From: Hermatobates lingyangjiaoensis
Taxonomy: Eukaryota > Arthropoda > Insecta > Hemiptera > Hermatobatidae
Direction: 5' to 3'
Assembly: GCA_026182355.1 (NCBI GenBank)
Contig: JAPFBL010000319.1
Location: 186,001-250,000 of the forward strand
Length of the DNA stretch: 64,000 nucleotides
Part shown: piece after piece, positions 11,954 through 24,757 of the stretch
Layout of the letters: each line of letters begins with the position of its first letter
Numbering within the stretch: the first letter of the stretch is position 1
Notes under the pieces: model-generated
The model's input: the letters and a program-made list of their open reading frames with translations, nothing else
What the model was told of the DNA's origin: nothing
Databases searched by the model: none
Translations under genes and position numbers: made by a program

Positions 11954-12580
11954 TTGCATAAGTATAGAGATCACTATTTGATTACCTTGGAAATCTGTTT
12001 ATGTTGCAGCATTCTTCTTTAATACTGTTTCATGATGGTTACTATTCGTTTTCTGGGAGGTTTCTTTACGGTTATGTTCTGTTTTGCTTGTTTGAGTACA
12101 CAGTGTTTACCCCCCCCCCCCTATTTTTTTTCTTATTTTTATTTATTTATTTTTTTTTTTTATTATATTATTTTTACTGGGTTGCCTATTCTTCATTTGT
12201 TAGTCCCTATGGTTTGTTTTCTTGTATTGTGTAAAAATGTTTGTATAAACAAACATTTATAAATGTACCTTGTATGTATACCTTGTATTGTGTATAAAAT
12301 GTTTACACAATACAAGAAAACAAACCATAGGGACTAACAAATGAAGAATAGGCAACCCAGTAAAAATAATATAATAAAAAAAAACAAAAAAAAAATAAAA
12401 ATAAGAAAAAAAATAGGGGGGGGGGGAACACTGTGTACTCAAACAAGCAAAACAGAACATAACCGTAAAGAAACCTCTCAGAAAACAAATAGTAACCATC
12501 ATGAAACAGCATTAAAGAAGAATGCTGCAACATAAACAGATTTCCAAGGTAATCAAATAGTGATCTCTATACTTATGCAA
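11954..12580. mobile_element. Long near-perfect palindrome (family H foldback)
   Basis: Two arms of about 285 bp (11954-12240 and 12302-12580) are nearly identical reverse complements around a 60-bp loop. Outer ends read TTGCATAAGTATAGAGATC and its complement. Each arm holds a C-run or G-run next to a T-rich or A-rich tract. The mirrored open frames on both strands (12001-12262, 12257-12535) are a by-product of the symmetry and are not genes. No CTGANGA-type core and no clear target duplication were seen, so the element class is unknown. Confidence 0.75.
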
Positions 12581-12760
12581 TAATTCTAAAGCAATAGAAT
12601 AATGATAAAAATATCCTTATGTTAATGTATAAAAAAATAATCCATAGTCGTAATAACTGTTTTATCAAAAAATTCCTCTTTGTTACCGAACATATTAAAA
12701 TGTAATAAATTACCAAATAGTAGTAATAGTAGTGCTAATTGTAAAACAATCATGTTGTAG

Positions 12761-12877
12761 CCCTGAAGATGACATAAATATATGTCGAAACGTCGGCAAA
12801 TGGACTAGTTTTTATCATTGGACCTCAAACCTCAAGAAAATTACATCATATAAATATTGGGTCAAGAAAACAAATCA

Positions 12878-12880
<3 letters not shown>
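12761..12880 (+). mobile_element. Single PLE pLTR-like arm with ribozyme-like core
   Basis: The core at 12763-12790 reads CTGAAGA, T, then the perfect stem GACAT/ATGTC with a short loop, then GAAACGTCGGC. This matches the layout of cores in families A, D, E and G. It is followed by AT-rich sequence and the (TA)n tract at 12881-12924. No inverted partner is visible. Confidence 0.55.

Positions 12881-12924
<44 letters not shown>
12881..12924. repeat. (TA)n microsatellite
   Basis: A long TA dinucleotide run immediately follows a PLE-like arm. Confidence 0.95.
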
Positions 12925-12928
<4 letters not shown>

Positions 12929-14480
12929 CCAAAAATGTAGAATAAATTACCATTCCAAGAGCTTTATATCTCACAAATTTGATTAAGTCCAGTCAGACGT
13001 TGTTATTCATTGAATTATTACATTACGTTTGATTTACTTTTACTCAAATACATAGTTGGCCAACATTCTAAATACTATATAACGTCGAATAAAGGTCTAA
13101 AAAACATACATCGGTCGCAATTCAAAATGAATACCTTTTTTTATATCACTGCAGTTTATACACTTTAACGTAATTACAAATTGTGCTTTTTTTGACTGTT
13201 ATTGTTGCTCAGGTAGAGGGTCAGATGAAGGGCTTTTAGCCCCAGACCTCAATACACGCTATAAGTCTTCCTTCACTGCTTATTCTTCCATGAAAAAATA
13301 ATACCTCTATTAATACTATATCACATTAAATGCCCATTCCAAAACTGAGACTACAAACTCTCCATTCTGTTGAAAAAGTATACTGAAAGGAAGTAATTGA
13401 ATAATATAGAGACCTCTTGAGAATTTAATGAAAATGATGTAACAAGGAAACTTATGACGTGGAACAACATTGTTGACTCCTTCCAAATATACAAAAGGTG
13501 TAAATAATTATAAATCCATATTTCTATTCTAAATATGTTATATGTATTTCGACTTACTAATTGTTGATAAAGAAATGCAAATAGAACAGATTATCTCATT
13601 AAATATTTAAAAGTAACTAATTTTCATCAATTTTTTTTACAATTAAGAAAAAAATGAAATAAAGCATCTAGAAATATGCAAATTAATCACAATTTCTGGA
13701 ATTTCGGACAGTTCAATAGTATTTCAACATCGGGAAATCCAAGATTTTTGAAATTGAAAGGCTCATTTGATTATTGCATCCATTGTAATGCTTCTTATAA
13801 TACCTTTAGAACTAATAAAAAATGTGAAACTCCTATGAAACTACTAAACTAGCTAACTATTCAGACAAACTGGAACAGTAAAGTGCACGTTTAACTTTGT
13901 TATACAATTCCTAAAAATGCTACTCAACATCTTTCTGAATTCTACCCAACAGCTAAATAATCAACTATCTTTTATTGACTTTTGTTATAACATTTTAAAT
14001 TGACTGAAATTAATTTTATTATTTCGATTCATTAAATAAATGAAAATAAGCAGTTTTTATATATTATAACAAGTTTTTATAAGTGTTTCAATCGGCTGCC
14101 TGCCATTATGTCGTGGCAGGTTAATACGAGGTTCACCAGTAAGATTTTGCCCGCAGAACTACTCTACGCTTCGGGAATACCAGTCATAAGTAGTTTTAAG
14201 AATTTCAGTTCATATCCTTCATTCAAGTATTTTCATTAGTCTTGCTGCAAATGATGTAGGTCGTTGAACAGGAAAGGTCTACTTTCGATGAATCACAGGG
14301 ACTGTCATTTCCTTGTTTTTGTTTCGTTTTTTTTTTTTAGGAAATGGAATTAATTCAGCGATGTGACAAAAGAGTTACAAGCAAAACTATAATACTTTAT
14401 TTTACTTAATTTCATGTTTGACTGGAAAGCCAAATGCAGATGGTCAACATCTACTAAATCGTCAGTTTTAGGACTACCCT
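12925..14480. other. AT-rich sequence without a recognisable gene
   Basis: Nothing supported. Confidence 0.5.
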
Positions 14481-15045
14481 AAGATCCACAAGGATTTGGT
14501 CACACCTGTCGAAGGAATAGTGTCCTTTGAACAGAGGCCGGTCTTACTTCAAGAATATGTACCAGTTTTCAAGTGCACCCTCCAACTGGTGGACCTTACC
14601 GAATGGTGAGGGCCGAGGGTCTAGCTCCCTCTTGCTGTTAAGGAGGCAACCTCCCGAAAAGATACTGTTTCTCACGCAGAGACTACCTAGAGAGTCTACC
14701 CTTTCCAGGGGAAAAACAGCAATCACGAGTCCAACTTCAATGGTAGAGCATGCAGTAAAGGCTAAAGAAAATCGCGCATAAGCTTTCCCCGCCCCATGGT
14801 AGCAACAGTGTTTTAAGAGCTATCGGATGGAACTCATAACCGAGGTTCTACTGAACCTGCTTTGGCTGCAGGTGAGGACAGTGGCCGGCAAACTTTTTGT
14901 TTCTTAGCCAGACTACGCAATCAGCGTAGCCAGTTACCAACTCTCACAATAAAGGCACCGACACCACCGAGAGGTGAAAAGCCAAGTTCATAATAATAAA
15001 CCAAATCAAGCTTTACCTCATCTTTGAGGGAGACGGGGTGTAACA
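14481..15045. repeat. GC-richer unclassified block
   Basis: This block is markedly less AT-rich than its flanks, with short inverted motifs such as GGAGGCAACCTCC near 14642. Base composition resembles LINE 5' UTR-like segments elsewhere in the window, but I found no second copy I could align. Open frames exist on both strands (14527-14781 plus, 14544-14726 minus), neither with a recognisable domain. Alternatives are a diverged mobile-element fragment or a host non-coding exon. Confidence 0.3.
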
Positions 15046-18000
15046 TTTTTATTTCAAACATGGAAAAACTAAAATAATTTGCTGGATTTCGGCACTAACA
15101 TTCGATACTAAGTCAAGCATGCTGACACCAACCCTCGATAAATCCATGAGATTGAAAATTTCTGTAGGATTGAATAGATTGACAATCTCATATTTAGCCA
15201 ACGATCTCACATCATCAGTTTCCTTTTTGTGAAAAGAGAAAAATCAATTCAACTTAATTTTGATTTAAGAATTTATAGAATTTACGAAAATCTTAGAATA
15301 TATTTAATTATATGCAATATAGTCAATATGTATCCTCATTCTCATTCTCATCAGATTTGATGATTGACGCATCAAAATCATCTTTCATTCGTACTTCGTA
15401 TATTATTTGAATCATTAGATATACTGTCCTTAGAATCAGTTTTGTTTTTAAATGATTTAATATTACGGGCGAACAAACGATTCCTCAATATATCTTTATC
15501 ATTACATATACATTTTTGACAGTTTTCATTTATAAAAAATACTGTCGGATAAAAAATATTTCAGACACAATAAACACGGTTAGCAACGAAGCAGAAACCC
15601 AAAAGGACCAATGACCCAAATGACCCATCGATCATATTGGACCCTTGTCAAACTTTTCCAAACCGTCTTCACACATCTCTCGCCTCCTAAAACTGGTTGC
15701 TGACGCCTCAGTTTTCGATGTTTATTCGAAAATATTCTTATTAAATTTAAGCCACTATCAGCTAATGAAAGTAAGAAAATAGAGGTTGAAAAGTGCGAAA
15801 GAATTCCTTTAACGAAGTATACAGATAGGCTTGATGGAGTCACCGTAGAGTCGCTCACAGATTAATGAAGCATTTTTAATTCCCCTTGAAACACAATATA
15901 TGGAGGAATAATAATAAACAGAATAATAGGGGGGGGGGGGGGGGTATGAAAAATTTCGATTCTAAATTATTAATTCATTTGCACGTTTTGAGGTATCTTG
16001 AGGTATAGGAGTTTTTTTAACGTTGGTGTTGGTGTGTATGTTTGCATGTAACTACGCCTACCGTATACTCGTATGCATGTAGGCGTAGCTAGGTGGGAAT
16101 GTATCCAAAAGTCTGTAGACAGCTACAGGTCACACCTAAGATGGATTAAACTGATATTATACCCAATTTCACCTTTACAGTAAAAATGGACTATATAGTT
16201 TTTAGGCAAAGTTACATCATGAGAAAGAAATTCTATTTCACATCATGTAAATTATTTTCCTGAATTCTAACTATAGAGAATAGAAATTGAAGATGTTTGT
16301 TTAAAAGAAGTTGTTTTAAAAGTTTCTGAACACATTTCTTTATCACCGAACGCAATTTTAATAATAATAATAATAATACATACATCTTATTCAAATATAT
16401 GTATTCAAGAAGGACTTCTTCCAACTTTTACAAATATGTATATTATTCCTTTCACCATATTTCAAACATCTATGACATAAATAGACATTCAGTAAATTGT
16501 TAATGCGTTGACTTTAATAAAGTTCAGTATTACAATCCAGATTTTTGTTTATAGCTTACGCGGTTGGTAATTCTGATGGAAATACTATATACATGTAAAT
16601 AAGCAAATTTTCATTTAAAGTATTTCATACAGACTACGTTTTTAAAGATTGCAACATTTATAGGAGATTATTTATAGAAGATTTATAAGGGATTATAGGA
16701 TTTACAAAATCACATACAGTCAAATTAATGATTTTTGAACAATTTAGAACGGATTAAATTAAATAAAAGAGTTACAATAAATAACAATATTTTGAACTAC
16801 ATTAAAACTTTATTTTCCTGTATAAAGGCCAATAATAATTTCTGAGATAGCAAGAGAAATTTGTATAAGAAGCATTTAAATTACTTCTTTAACAAAATAA
16901 TGAAAATAATGCGATTGCATTACCAAGAAACACAATTTATTGCGGATATTTTATCCTTTTTCATTTTCTTAATATTTTGACGTTTCCAATTATATAACCA
17001 ATATACTATTTAGGGAGATCATACTTAATAATAAACGAGATAAAGAAAAGCATAAGAGGAATAAAGAAAATGGGTCTGTATTTTTTTGTTTTAAGACGAG
17101 ACAAAATCCAGATGGAGAGATACTCTTCATAATTGGTTCTGGTAAAAAAAAAAATTGAAAACATATTATCAGAAAAAAATGCCAGAGAGGTTGAAAATTT
17201 TAAAAAGTCAATTATTCCATTTTGTCTGAGATAGGTTTTACGCTTGAAATACTTTAATTCAAGCGATACAATAAAACTTTTCCCATATCGATTTCAATCG
17301 AGATGACAATTTCTATAAAGTTTAAATATTTCATATCTTTTTAACAACCGCTCATATTAAAGTTTAGAAAAGCAAACAAAATTTTAATAACTTGTTAGGC
17401 CCAAAAATGGTAATTTTTGATATAGCAATATCAAACAGTTCTAACAATTGAAATAAAGTTTTTTTTTTCGTTTATTTCTCATTTATCTGTTGGCCTGAAA
17501 CAAATAGAAAACTCACCCAATTTTTGCATATTCATTTGTTCTTAATGAAAATACAATATTCATGCGTTTTATATTTGAACTTGTACGCTATTTGTACCTG
17601 AACTTTATACTTGATAAAACATAGTTTATCACAAAAACTACAAAAAAGAAACTCACCGATCTCAACTTTAGCATTACTAACGAGTATTTTTTTTTTTTGG
17701 TTTGATATGTATGAGCTTTATATTTGAAAAAAAAACTAGTCTTTAACATTTTTATTCCAAATAATATATATATATAAGTCTCAAATAAAATTAACAATGA
17801 TTCTTTAATACAACATAATTAACTTTATGGTGCAAACAGTATGCAGCAATATATGAATTCATTAGAGCAACAAACAGAAATATTACTCTTACTAAATAAC
17901 AGCCAACTTTATTACAAAACAGGAACATTTCGAAGCATGAAGCGGGTTATCACACGTTCATTATACAACAGAGAGTATCAGAATATATATGTTTTATTGG

Positions 18001-18149
18001 CGTTGATTTTTTTTTAAGAATTTAAGTCTCCCTATATATCACATTTCATAAAATTTCTTTTTTAGATAGTTAATTTTATATTTAATTTTTTTGACAAAAT
18101 TTCATTTTTTCTCTCATAAGGGACTTATAGTTAAAAAACTGAAATAATG
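15046..18149. other. AT-rich sequence without a recognisable gene
   Basis: A G-run is at about 15931-15944. A small hairpin-forming repeat (ACTACGCCTAC / GTAGGCGTAG) is at 16051-16089. A (TAA)n-like run is near 16361-16377. No gene was found. Confidence 0.5.
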
Positions 18150-18434
18150 AAATTTACAATAAGGCCTCTTAATGTTAATGTAATTTTGGAAAAATAATTC
18201 CTTAACTGTCCACATAAAGAGTTATCTTTAGGCATAATTTAATTCTGATCCCTCAAACGTTATGGCTTGCATCCTCCTCACAAGCTTTCATATTCGATCA
18301 TACCTCAAAATTGTTAAATTTACTTTAAAAATACCTTTTCAACTGTTTTAGAAATATAATGACTTTTTTTCTTTTTTTTTTTTATTAATTCCTCTCTGAT
18401 TCCATAATTACAATATTAACTTATAGTAAAGTAA
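18150..18434 (-). mobile_element. Decayed end of the 40.2-kb TIR element family
   Basis: From about 18225 the sequence follows the window-start copy (AGGCATAATTT..., then ATCCCTCAAACGTTATGGCTTG, then CACAAG), with many substitutions. It then jumps to the terminal ACTTATAGTAAAGTA at 18420-18434. The middle found in the longer copies is missing, so this copy is internally deleted. Confidence 0.6.
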
Positions 18435-18530
18435 TTATTAATTAATTAATACATTTAAAAGCTTAATAAATACATTAATACACTTACAAATTAATATATC
18501 TCATATTTGTAGTTTGTTAATATTATTATT

Positions 18531-18860
18531 GGTGGCCAGGGTAGCTCAGTGGTTAACGTACTCGCCTCTGAACTGATAGGACCGGGGTTCGATCCCCACC
18601 TCGCCCTCTATTTATTCATGCGGTAGGTGAATATATCTGAGCACGTCGTCTTTCGGAGAAGAACGTTAAAACCGTCGGTCCCGGGCCTGTACGATGTCAG
18701 GTACTCGTTAAAGATCCCTACTCTAAATACACTTGAGTTAGGTAAAATTTAGGACTCCCACTGTAGAATCAATCTTCATTGTGTGGTATCACAAAGAGCG
18801 AATGCTGGGGCTACGTGTGTTCCCTTGTGGGACTACCACTGCAACCTAAACTAACCTAAT
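18531..18860 (+). mobile_element. tRNA-headed SINE, subfamily 1 (CCTAA tail), full length
   Basis: This is the best-preserved SINE in the window. The tRNA-like head has box A TAGCTCAGTGGTTAACG at 18543 and box B GGGTTCGATCCCCACC at about 18584. The body includes ACGATGTCAGGTACTCG and ACTTGAGTTAGG. The tail reads GTGTTCCCTTGTGGGAC, then CACTGCAACC, and ends in CTAACCTAA, matching arthropod telomeric CCTAA units. A perfect 13-bp target-site duplication TAATATTATTATT flanks it (18518-18530 and 18857-18869). It should be transcribed by RNA polymerase III and mobilised by a LINE in trans. Confidence 0.9.
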
Positions 18861-18869
18861 ATTATTATT

Positions 18870-20165
18870 CTAATATGAAAACAAGAGTGAATTATTAAAT
18901 TAAATTAAATATGTTGAGATATTTAAATTCACTTAACATTTTTATGTTTAATAAATTATATATAAATCTCGAATAGATTAGATTATTTTTTTATGTTGGT
19001 GAATAAGAGTTCTACTTGACCACTGTAGCACCAACATTATTGCACATGCAAGTACAATAATGTAACAATACATCATTTTTTATCATCTTGGATTCTACAG
19101 AAATCTAAAGCATACGGAAGGCCTTCGTTATCCTTAACAAAACACGTCCTTTCACCTGTATAATAAAACGGTTTACCTCATGAAACATCTGCATTATTAT
19201 TTTATCTGTTCAACTATTCCAGGTAACTTATTTTCCATAATCAATTATGCTTATCTGTTTCATCAAACGACCTTTAATTTGTAATAGTTGGATGGAACTT
19301 GGTAAGAACCATTCGCATGTTTTCTCATTTTGTAATTATTACATTCAAAATTTAAAAAAATATTCGATATTTTCTTGAACTTTTGCTATGACGTGACTAA
19401 TTAACTATCGAATGATTCAATTTGTGGATTTCATTAATAAAATGAAAAAAAATACATAATCGCAATGCGATCAGTTACTGAAGTGTTACGTGAAACCATT
19501 TAAGGATAATTAATCATTCTAGGCCTCCACGAAGTCCGGTACGCTTTAAATATCCTTAGAACTTGAGTATGAGAAAATATGGGATTGTATGTTGAGTTTA
19601 CAAAAATTTAATAATATGAAACCTTGAGTATGTTAGTTCATTCTGAGTTTGAAGTTCACACAAACATGCCGAAAAGCCAATCAAATTCATTAGAAACAAA
19701 GATGATCAAACCAATGAAAACTAAACAATTGATGATCAACAAATGTTATTCGAAACAAAGCATTAACCATGAATTCGGAACAATGAAGAAGAAGTGCAAC
19801 TGGGCAAAACTAATTAGTTTTAGCATGCTCTCATTCTTATTCAAAGCTTCTTTGTATATTCAAAAAATGCTTAAAAGAAAAACAACTGAAACTAATGAGG
19901 AGACAGAAAACAGATTAAAAAGTCATAGTGAAAGAAAGAGTCAAATAAGTGGCAATCTAATATCCGAACATAGATCTTACAGATTCCAGCAGAAACTTAA
20001 TAGAAACAGCCATGGAGTATCCTAAGAAACTACCACTGACCACTATTGCAGATAAGCTCAACAACGGTACGGTTAAATCATCAAAGCAATGAAGGGTCCA
20101 TGTCATGAGATTGATGTATTAGAAAACTTCGGCGGCGAAATTAGTGAATCATGTGAATTTTGTAG
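18870..20165. other. AT-rich sequence without a supported gene
   Basis: An open frame of 133 codons at 19624-20025 is lysine- and serine-rich and has no recognisable domain. I do not call it a gene. Confidence 0.45.
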
Positions 20166-20450
20166 TTCAAACAAATTTCTTGTATGATAAACCGACAAAC
20201 GTAGATTTTATGCATGTCGTCACAAAGGAAAGGTAACGCTGTCAGCATTGTTTACATATGTTCTAATACAAAATTTACTGCATAACATCTCATTAAACAT
20301 AACATGAAACGTCCACTTTTGAAAATAGTAAACGATGAAAACCTACTCAATTTGGTGTAACACATGCTGTTTAACAGACACCATATTAACTGATACATCG
20401 GAAGAACATCAAAACAAGATAAATGCTACCAAATTGGAGAAAAAATAAAC
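20166..20450 (+). pseudogene. Possible decayed PLE relic (KPTNV and YIGRTS motifs)
   Basis: One frame near 20176 reads YDKPTNVDFMH, which resembles YRKPTNV...H in the reverse transcriptase of the 60-kb PLE. Downstream at 20394 another frame reads YIGRTSK, like the YIG half of a GIY-YIG domain. GV lies upstream at nearly the expected GIY-to-YIG spacing (one base off). Order and strand are as in a PLE, but the distance between the two motifs is about half the expected length and stops intervene. This is a weak call that rests on two short motifs. Confidence 0.3.
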
Positions 20451-22250
20451 CCAAATCAGCTACTTCCTCTCTTTTTTAGGAAATTAAGTATCCTTAAGTA
20501 TTCTTTAAGCAATTAGGGACACAGTCAGCAATTGGGGCTTGCTTCAAAACAGTGTTACCTCTTGGATTTTAAAATCCACTAAAATTAGGTGATTATTTTC
20601 TTTTTAAAGATACCTCAATTTTCAGGATTCCTGATTAAACAGTGATGCCAGCTTAGAGATATAAATTAATTTTTTAAATTCAATGTTGCCAACTCAGAGG
20701 TAAAAATACACTAAATTAAATAAATAAATTACTTCACAGACTGAATATCGATCTTTCCAGTGAAATATAATAATGTAAAATATGCATTATTATGTCCTGA
20801 CGGGTCACCAGAGTCCAAAATTAAAATTAAATATAATCCAATATTAATACTATAAACAGCAGGCCAAAAGGAAGTTTATTCGTTATTTAAATATTCTATT
20901 CAGAGTTGAATCTCCTACTTTGTGATGTTAGTCTAAACTAGAGATTATATTACCAAAATAGTTTTTAATTTCATCTCAATGGATACAAAATTTTGATGTC
21001 GAAGGACAAATGTGGTAAAAAAAAATGTCCTAGATTTCGCCTCAACCTGTTTCTTTAGTGTCAAATTGTACATTATACCTTCACACTTTCTAAAGATGTG
21101 TTGGTTTAAAAATTCCGCCTTTGAAAGAAATTGCGACTTCAAATGTAAGTTTTATGAGAACCTTACCAATACTTGATAAAACAAGGCTAACTACTAACCA
21201 GTATCTGAGTCACCGTACTGCAGGAGTTGCCAATTTAACTATAATGTTATTTTCAGAAATTTTAAAGATTTGATAAAGCATTTTAGCAAACAACATTTGC
21301 TATATCATAAAGATTGATATTGTCCGATGCTGGTAGACGGAGCTTGAGAGATGTCCGGGGATTCAAGGAAGAGCTTAGGTTCGTGCTGTTTGACTCACGA
21401 GTCCTATTTTCCCACGCAGTTGCACAGTCATCGTCGTTTATTCTTCATTGGCTCTCACAGCTTGTCGTTTATTTAGATAAATCTAGTAGCAAAACAGTTT
21501 TGGATCGTGTCTCACGCAATAAATAACCTATACTGTCATTCAACTTGACATTTAAATAATAGTTACGAAAACTTGTAAATATAAGGAGCAGAACGAAAGA
21601 AACCAAGTAAAGTCACAAAGCAAAATCGTGAAGTCTGAATTAGTTAGCAGAAGTCATGGTGCCTTGAGATGAGCCGATGCACAACTGCCTTGAACTTTTT
21701 TTTGTTTATGGCACGTCGACAATAGCATTTCACAACAGTCCCGTCCACTCAAAATGAAAGGAATTTTCTTAGACTGCTGCATTTGTAAAAAAATATTCCA
21801 ACCATTCATCCGAAGTATATCGAAAAGCACTTTTATTTGAACATAATTTTATTTTAATTAATTACTACCTAGATATAGATATCTATATCATCATTATAAT
21901 GAATTACAAGGCACATGGATGAAACAGTAGACTAATATTTTTCACATAATAAGCATAATTCAATAATCCAACATATCATTCGCATTCTCAAATTAATTAA
22001 TTCTTGACAGTGGTCAACTGGGGTTGAAGATCCCCGAATCCTCTTAGTGACAGTGTATACATTAGACGAAGATTGTCCACTATCCATAACGGAGTTTCAC
22101 ATAATTCTGCTTCTATCCGAGTATTATCTACGTTAACAACTTAAATAATATCAATATTTATATAAAAGTTAATGGTAATACAAAATATAAAAAACCTTGT
22201 ATTTTTAATAGAATATGTTGCTTTATAGAATACTATTATTAGTACTACAG
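20451..22250. other. AT-rich sequence without a recognisable gene
   Basis: A less AT-rich open stretch at 21314-21526 encodes no recognisable domain and is not called a gene. Confidence 0.45.
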
Positions 22251-22252
22251 AG

Positions 22253-22575
22253 GTTTTTTTTTTTGTTTAAACCAATCCCCTAGTGGGTGATAACGTCAGC
22301 CATATACTGGCTTTTTCTTTGATCGGTGATTCTACAGATTCTACATTGGGAGTAATAAATTTTGATTAACTCAAGGGCATTCGAGTAGGGATCTTTAACG
22401 AGTACCTGCCATCGTACAGGCTCGGAACAGACGGCTTAAGGTCCTCTCCGAGGACGTGAATAAATACTCAAATTTATTCACGTCCTACGTGAATAAATCG
22501 AGGGCCAGGTGGGGATCGAACTACGGACTACCAGCCCAGAGGCTAGTACATTAACCACTGAGCTAACGTAGCACC
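22253..22575 (-). mobile_element. tRNA-headed SINE, subfamily 2
   Basis: Read on the minus strand, the head at the right end has the CTCAGTGGTTAATGTAC box A-like segment and GTTCGATCCCCACCTGG. The body contains a small duplication of the TTTATTCACG block, because two copies of the ACGTGAATAAAT motif occur between 22454 and 22500. The tail is the subfamily 2 CCCCTAG...GGTTTAAAC followed by A residues (plus-strand T-run at 22253-22264). No clear target duplication was found. Confidence 0.8.
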
Positions 22576-23477
22576 ATATTTTAAGTTAAAATCAAGAGAG
22601 TTTGACACCATTTTAACTCAATCATATTATTATTATTTTTTTATATTATATTTTTAAAACTGGTAAGTATAAGTTAAATTAAGAAATTTTAAGGCTTTTT
22701 TTATCCTATACTCTTTATTAAATAACTACTTAATTTATAACAACATTAAAAACTTACTATGTATTCGATTATAGGCAGTATCAAAAGAAAAACAAAATTA
22801 ACTCGTTATAAATCTCATAAAGGAGAGCAGAAGTATCAACTGATTGGTAATTTAGCGCCACTGACGATAGAAATGATAAATCGCTTTCAACTAAAAAATA
22901 TACCAACTAACAACACCATTCATAACGATCTGTCTATTCTTTTTATCCACAAAAAAAAAAAGCCGATCATTCATAATTTCATGAACCTTTACACATCAAC
23001 CTAAATTTTTTTTTATTTAGCAATTATCTTCCTATCAGATTCCTAGTAATCCTATTAGAAAGCTGAAAAGATGTTGGCTCCGAGATCTGCTCAGCACTGC
23101 AAACTGATAAGACCAATTACAAGTGACAAGAACAATTTATATGGCGTACTATAAGTGAGTAGTTTCTCCACTCTTTTATTTTATTTTAGAAGTAGCAAGG
23201 AACACTATTACTTGTTACCACTGTAAGGGTAATAGTAACATATTAGGAAATGAAAAAAAAAACCATGAATGACTACGGTAAAAATTCTGTAAGTGCAGAA
23301 TTTATTTTTTATATCAGTACCAAACATTATTTACAGCAATAATTTCCTTTACACTATAGTTTGTATTTTGTTTACTTATTGATCCATTTACAAATACATG
23401 ATTCTTTTTTGCAATGATACTACTCATTGTTTAAGCTATTATTAATTAGGGTAATAAAAAGACATCAAGTTAAATAA
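22576..23477. other. AT-rich sequence without a recognisable gene
   Basis: The frame at 22759-23004 has no recognisable domain. Confidence 0.45.
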
Positions 23478-23800
23478 GAATCGAAGAAAAGAAACATACA
23501 GAGTAAAGAAACACAATAAAACTCAAGTTTTCGGAAAATCTTCAGGAGAAAAGAGAGAGGGAGACCATGTATGCTAGAGATTCAACTAATCATGATAGTT
23601 GATGGATCATGATCATCAATAAGCATGATGGAGACGCAACTCAATAGTTCCCTGCCGTTGCTTCTCTGGAGTGCTTAGTCTCCCTCCATCTTTTCTCTGA
23701 AGATAGATTTTCTAAAAACTTGAGTTAATAAGTGTGTTTCATTACCCTTTGTGTTACTCTTCCTTGATTTTGAACTTTTATGTGTCCAGTTTAGTTGGCC
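23478..23800. mobile_element. Decayed E-like foldback
   Basis: Diverged inverted arms are centred near 23640. The right arm reads CTCTGAAGATAGATTTTC, then ACTTGAGTTAATAAGTGTG. The left arm, inverted, reads CTCCTGAAGATTTTCCGAAA, then ACTTGAG. The core is recognisable but degenerate. It shares the outer sequence (ACTTGAGTTAATAAGTG) with the foldback at 8205-8640. Confidence 0.55.
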
Positions 23801-24033
23801 TTTCTGATTTTACAGAGAACCAATAATAAATCCTTTCATTTCTGAATAGTAAATTAGAACCATTATGCATTAAAGTGAAACAAACACTATATTTTTTTCA
23901 AAACACTTATATTCTCCATATGGTAATATAAATTTCTTATTATTTAATAAGAAACTCTTCCTTAGTTTTAAAAGTACGAAATGCCAATTCTTTTAAAGGC
24001 ATAAACATAAAATACCTTAATTTAAAAAAACAT

Positions 24034-24361
24034 TTTAGGTTAGGTTAGGTTGCAGTGGCAGTTTCACAAGGGAACACACATAGACCAAGCATTGGCCCTT
24101 TGTGATACCACGCAATGAAGATTGATTCTACAGTGGGAGTCCTAAATTTTTCTTAACTCAAGTGTATTCAGAGTAGGGATCTTTAACGAGTACCTGACAT
24201 CGTACAGGCTCGGGACCGACGGTTTAACGTCCTTCTCCGAGGGACGATGTGCTCAGCTTTATTCACCTCCCGCGTGAATAAATAGAGGACCAGGTGGGGA
24301 TTGAACCCCGGTCCTATCAGTTCAGAGGCGAGTAAGTTAACCACTGAGCTAACCTAGTCCC
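24034..24361 (-). mobile_element. tRNA-headed SINE, subfamily 1
   Basis: On the minus strand it runs from a head with CTCAGTGGTTAACTTAC and box B GGTTCAATCCCC (one base off consensus) to a tail with GTGTTCCCTTGTG and CTGCCACTGCAACC. It ends in three CCTAA units, seen on the plus strand as TTAGGTTAGGTTAGG at 24035-24049. Near-repeats AAAAAACATTT and AAAAAACAATTT at the two ends may be a diverged target duplication. Confidence 0.85.
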
Positions 24362-24757
24362 TAATAAAAAACAATTTCAAACGAGCATTGTTTCAATGAA
24401 GAATGAAATATACAAAAGTAGCTCATTTCATAGCTCATTATTAAAAAAAAAAGTTTAATTAAAATTATCCTCCTGAAAAATTGCCCTCCACACGTTCTGA
24501 AGACTGATTCTGCTCTTTATTTTTGTCTCATAGTAGACAGTATGACACATATTTGTGGATAATACGAAACTGTTTATATTTGATATAATCATGTATATAA
24601 ATAATGTTTTAGTTCTAAGTTGATTATTAAGACAAGCAACTTATTCACGCATTCAATTGTCAGTCTTCAAGGAAAACATACAACATGAAGTTTTTAACAT
24701 GATGATAAAATCCACAATTAGTGTTTTTGGATCATTATACAATTGAATATTGGATTT

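Noticed and set aside
12001..12535. Five mirrored open frames on both strands
   Set aside because: They arise because the arms of one palindrome translate alike; homopolymer tracts dominate and no domain is seen.
18531..18607. A functional tRNA gene
   Set aside because: Box A and B are present, but the cloverleaf is not maintained and the segment is the head of a repeated SINE with target duplication.
19624..20025. 133-codon open frame as a host gene
   Set aside because: Low-complexity Lys/Ser/Asn-rich composition, no domain, no supporting splice or poly(A) signals. Length is not remarkable for 64 kb of both strands.
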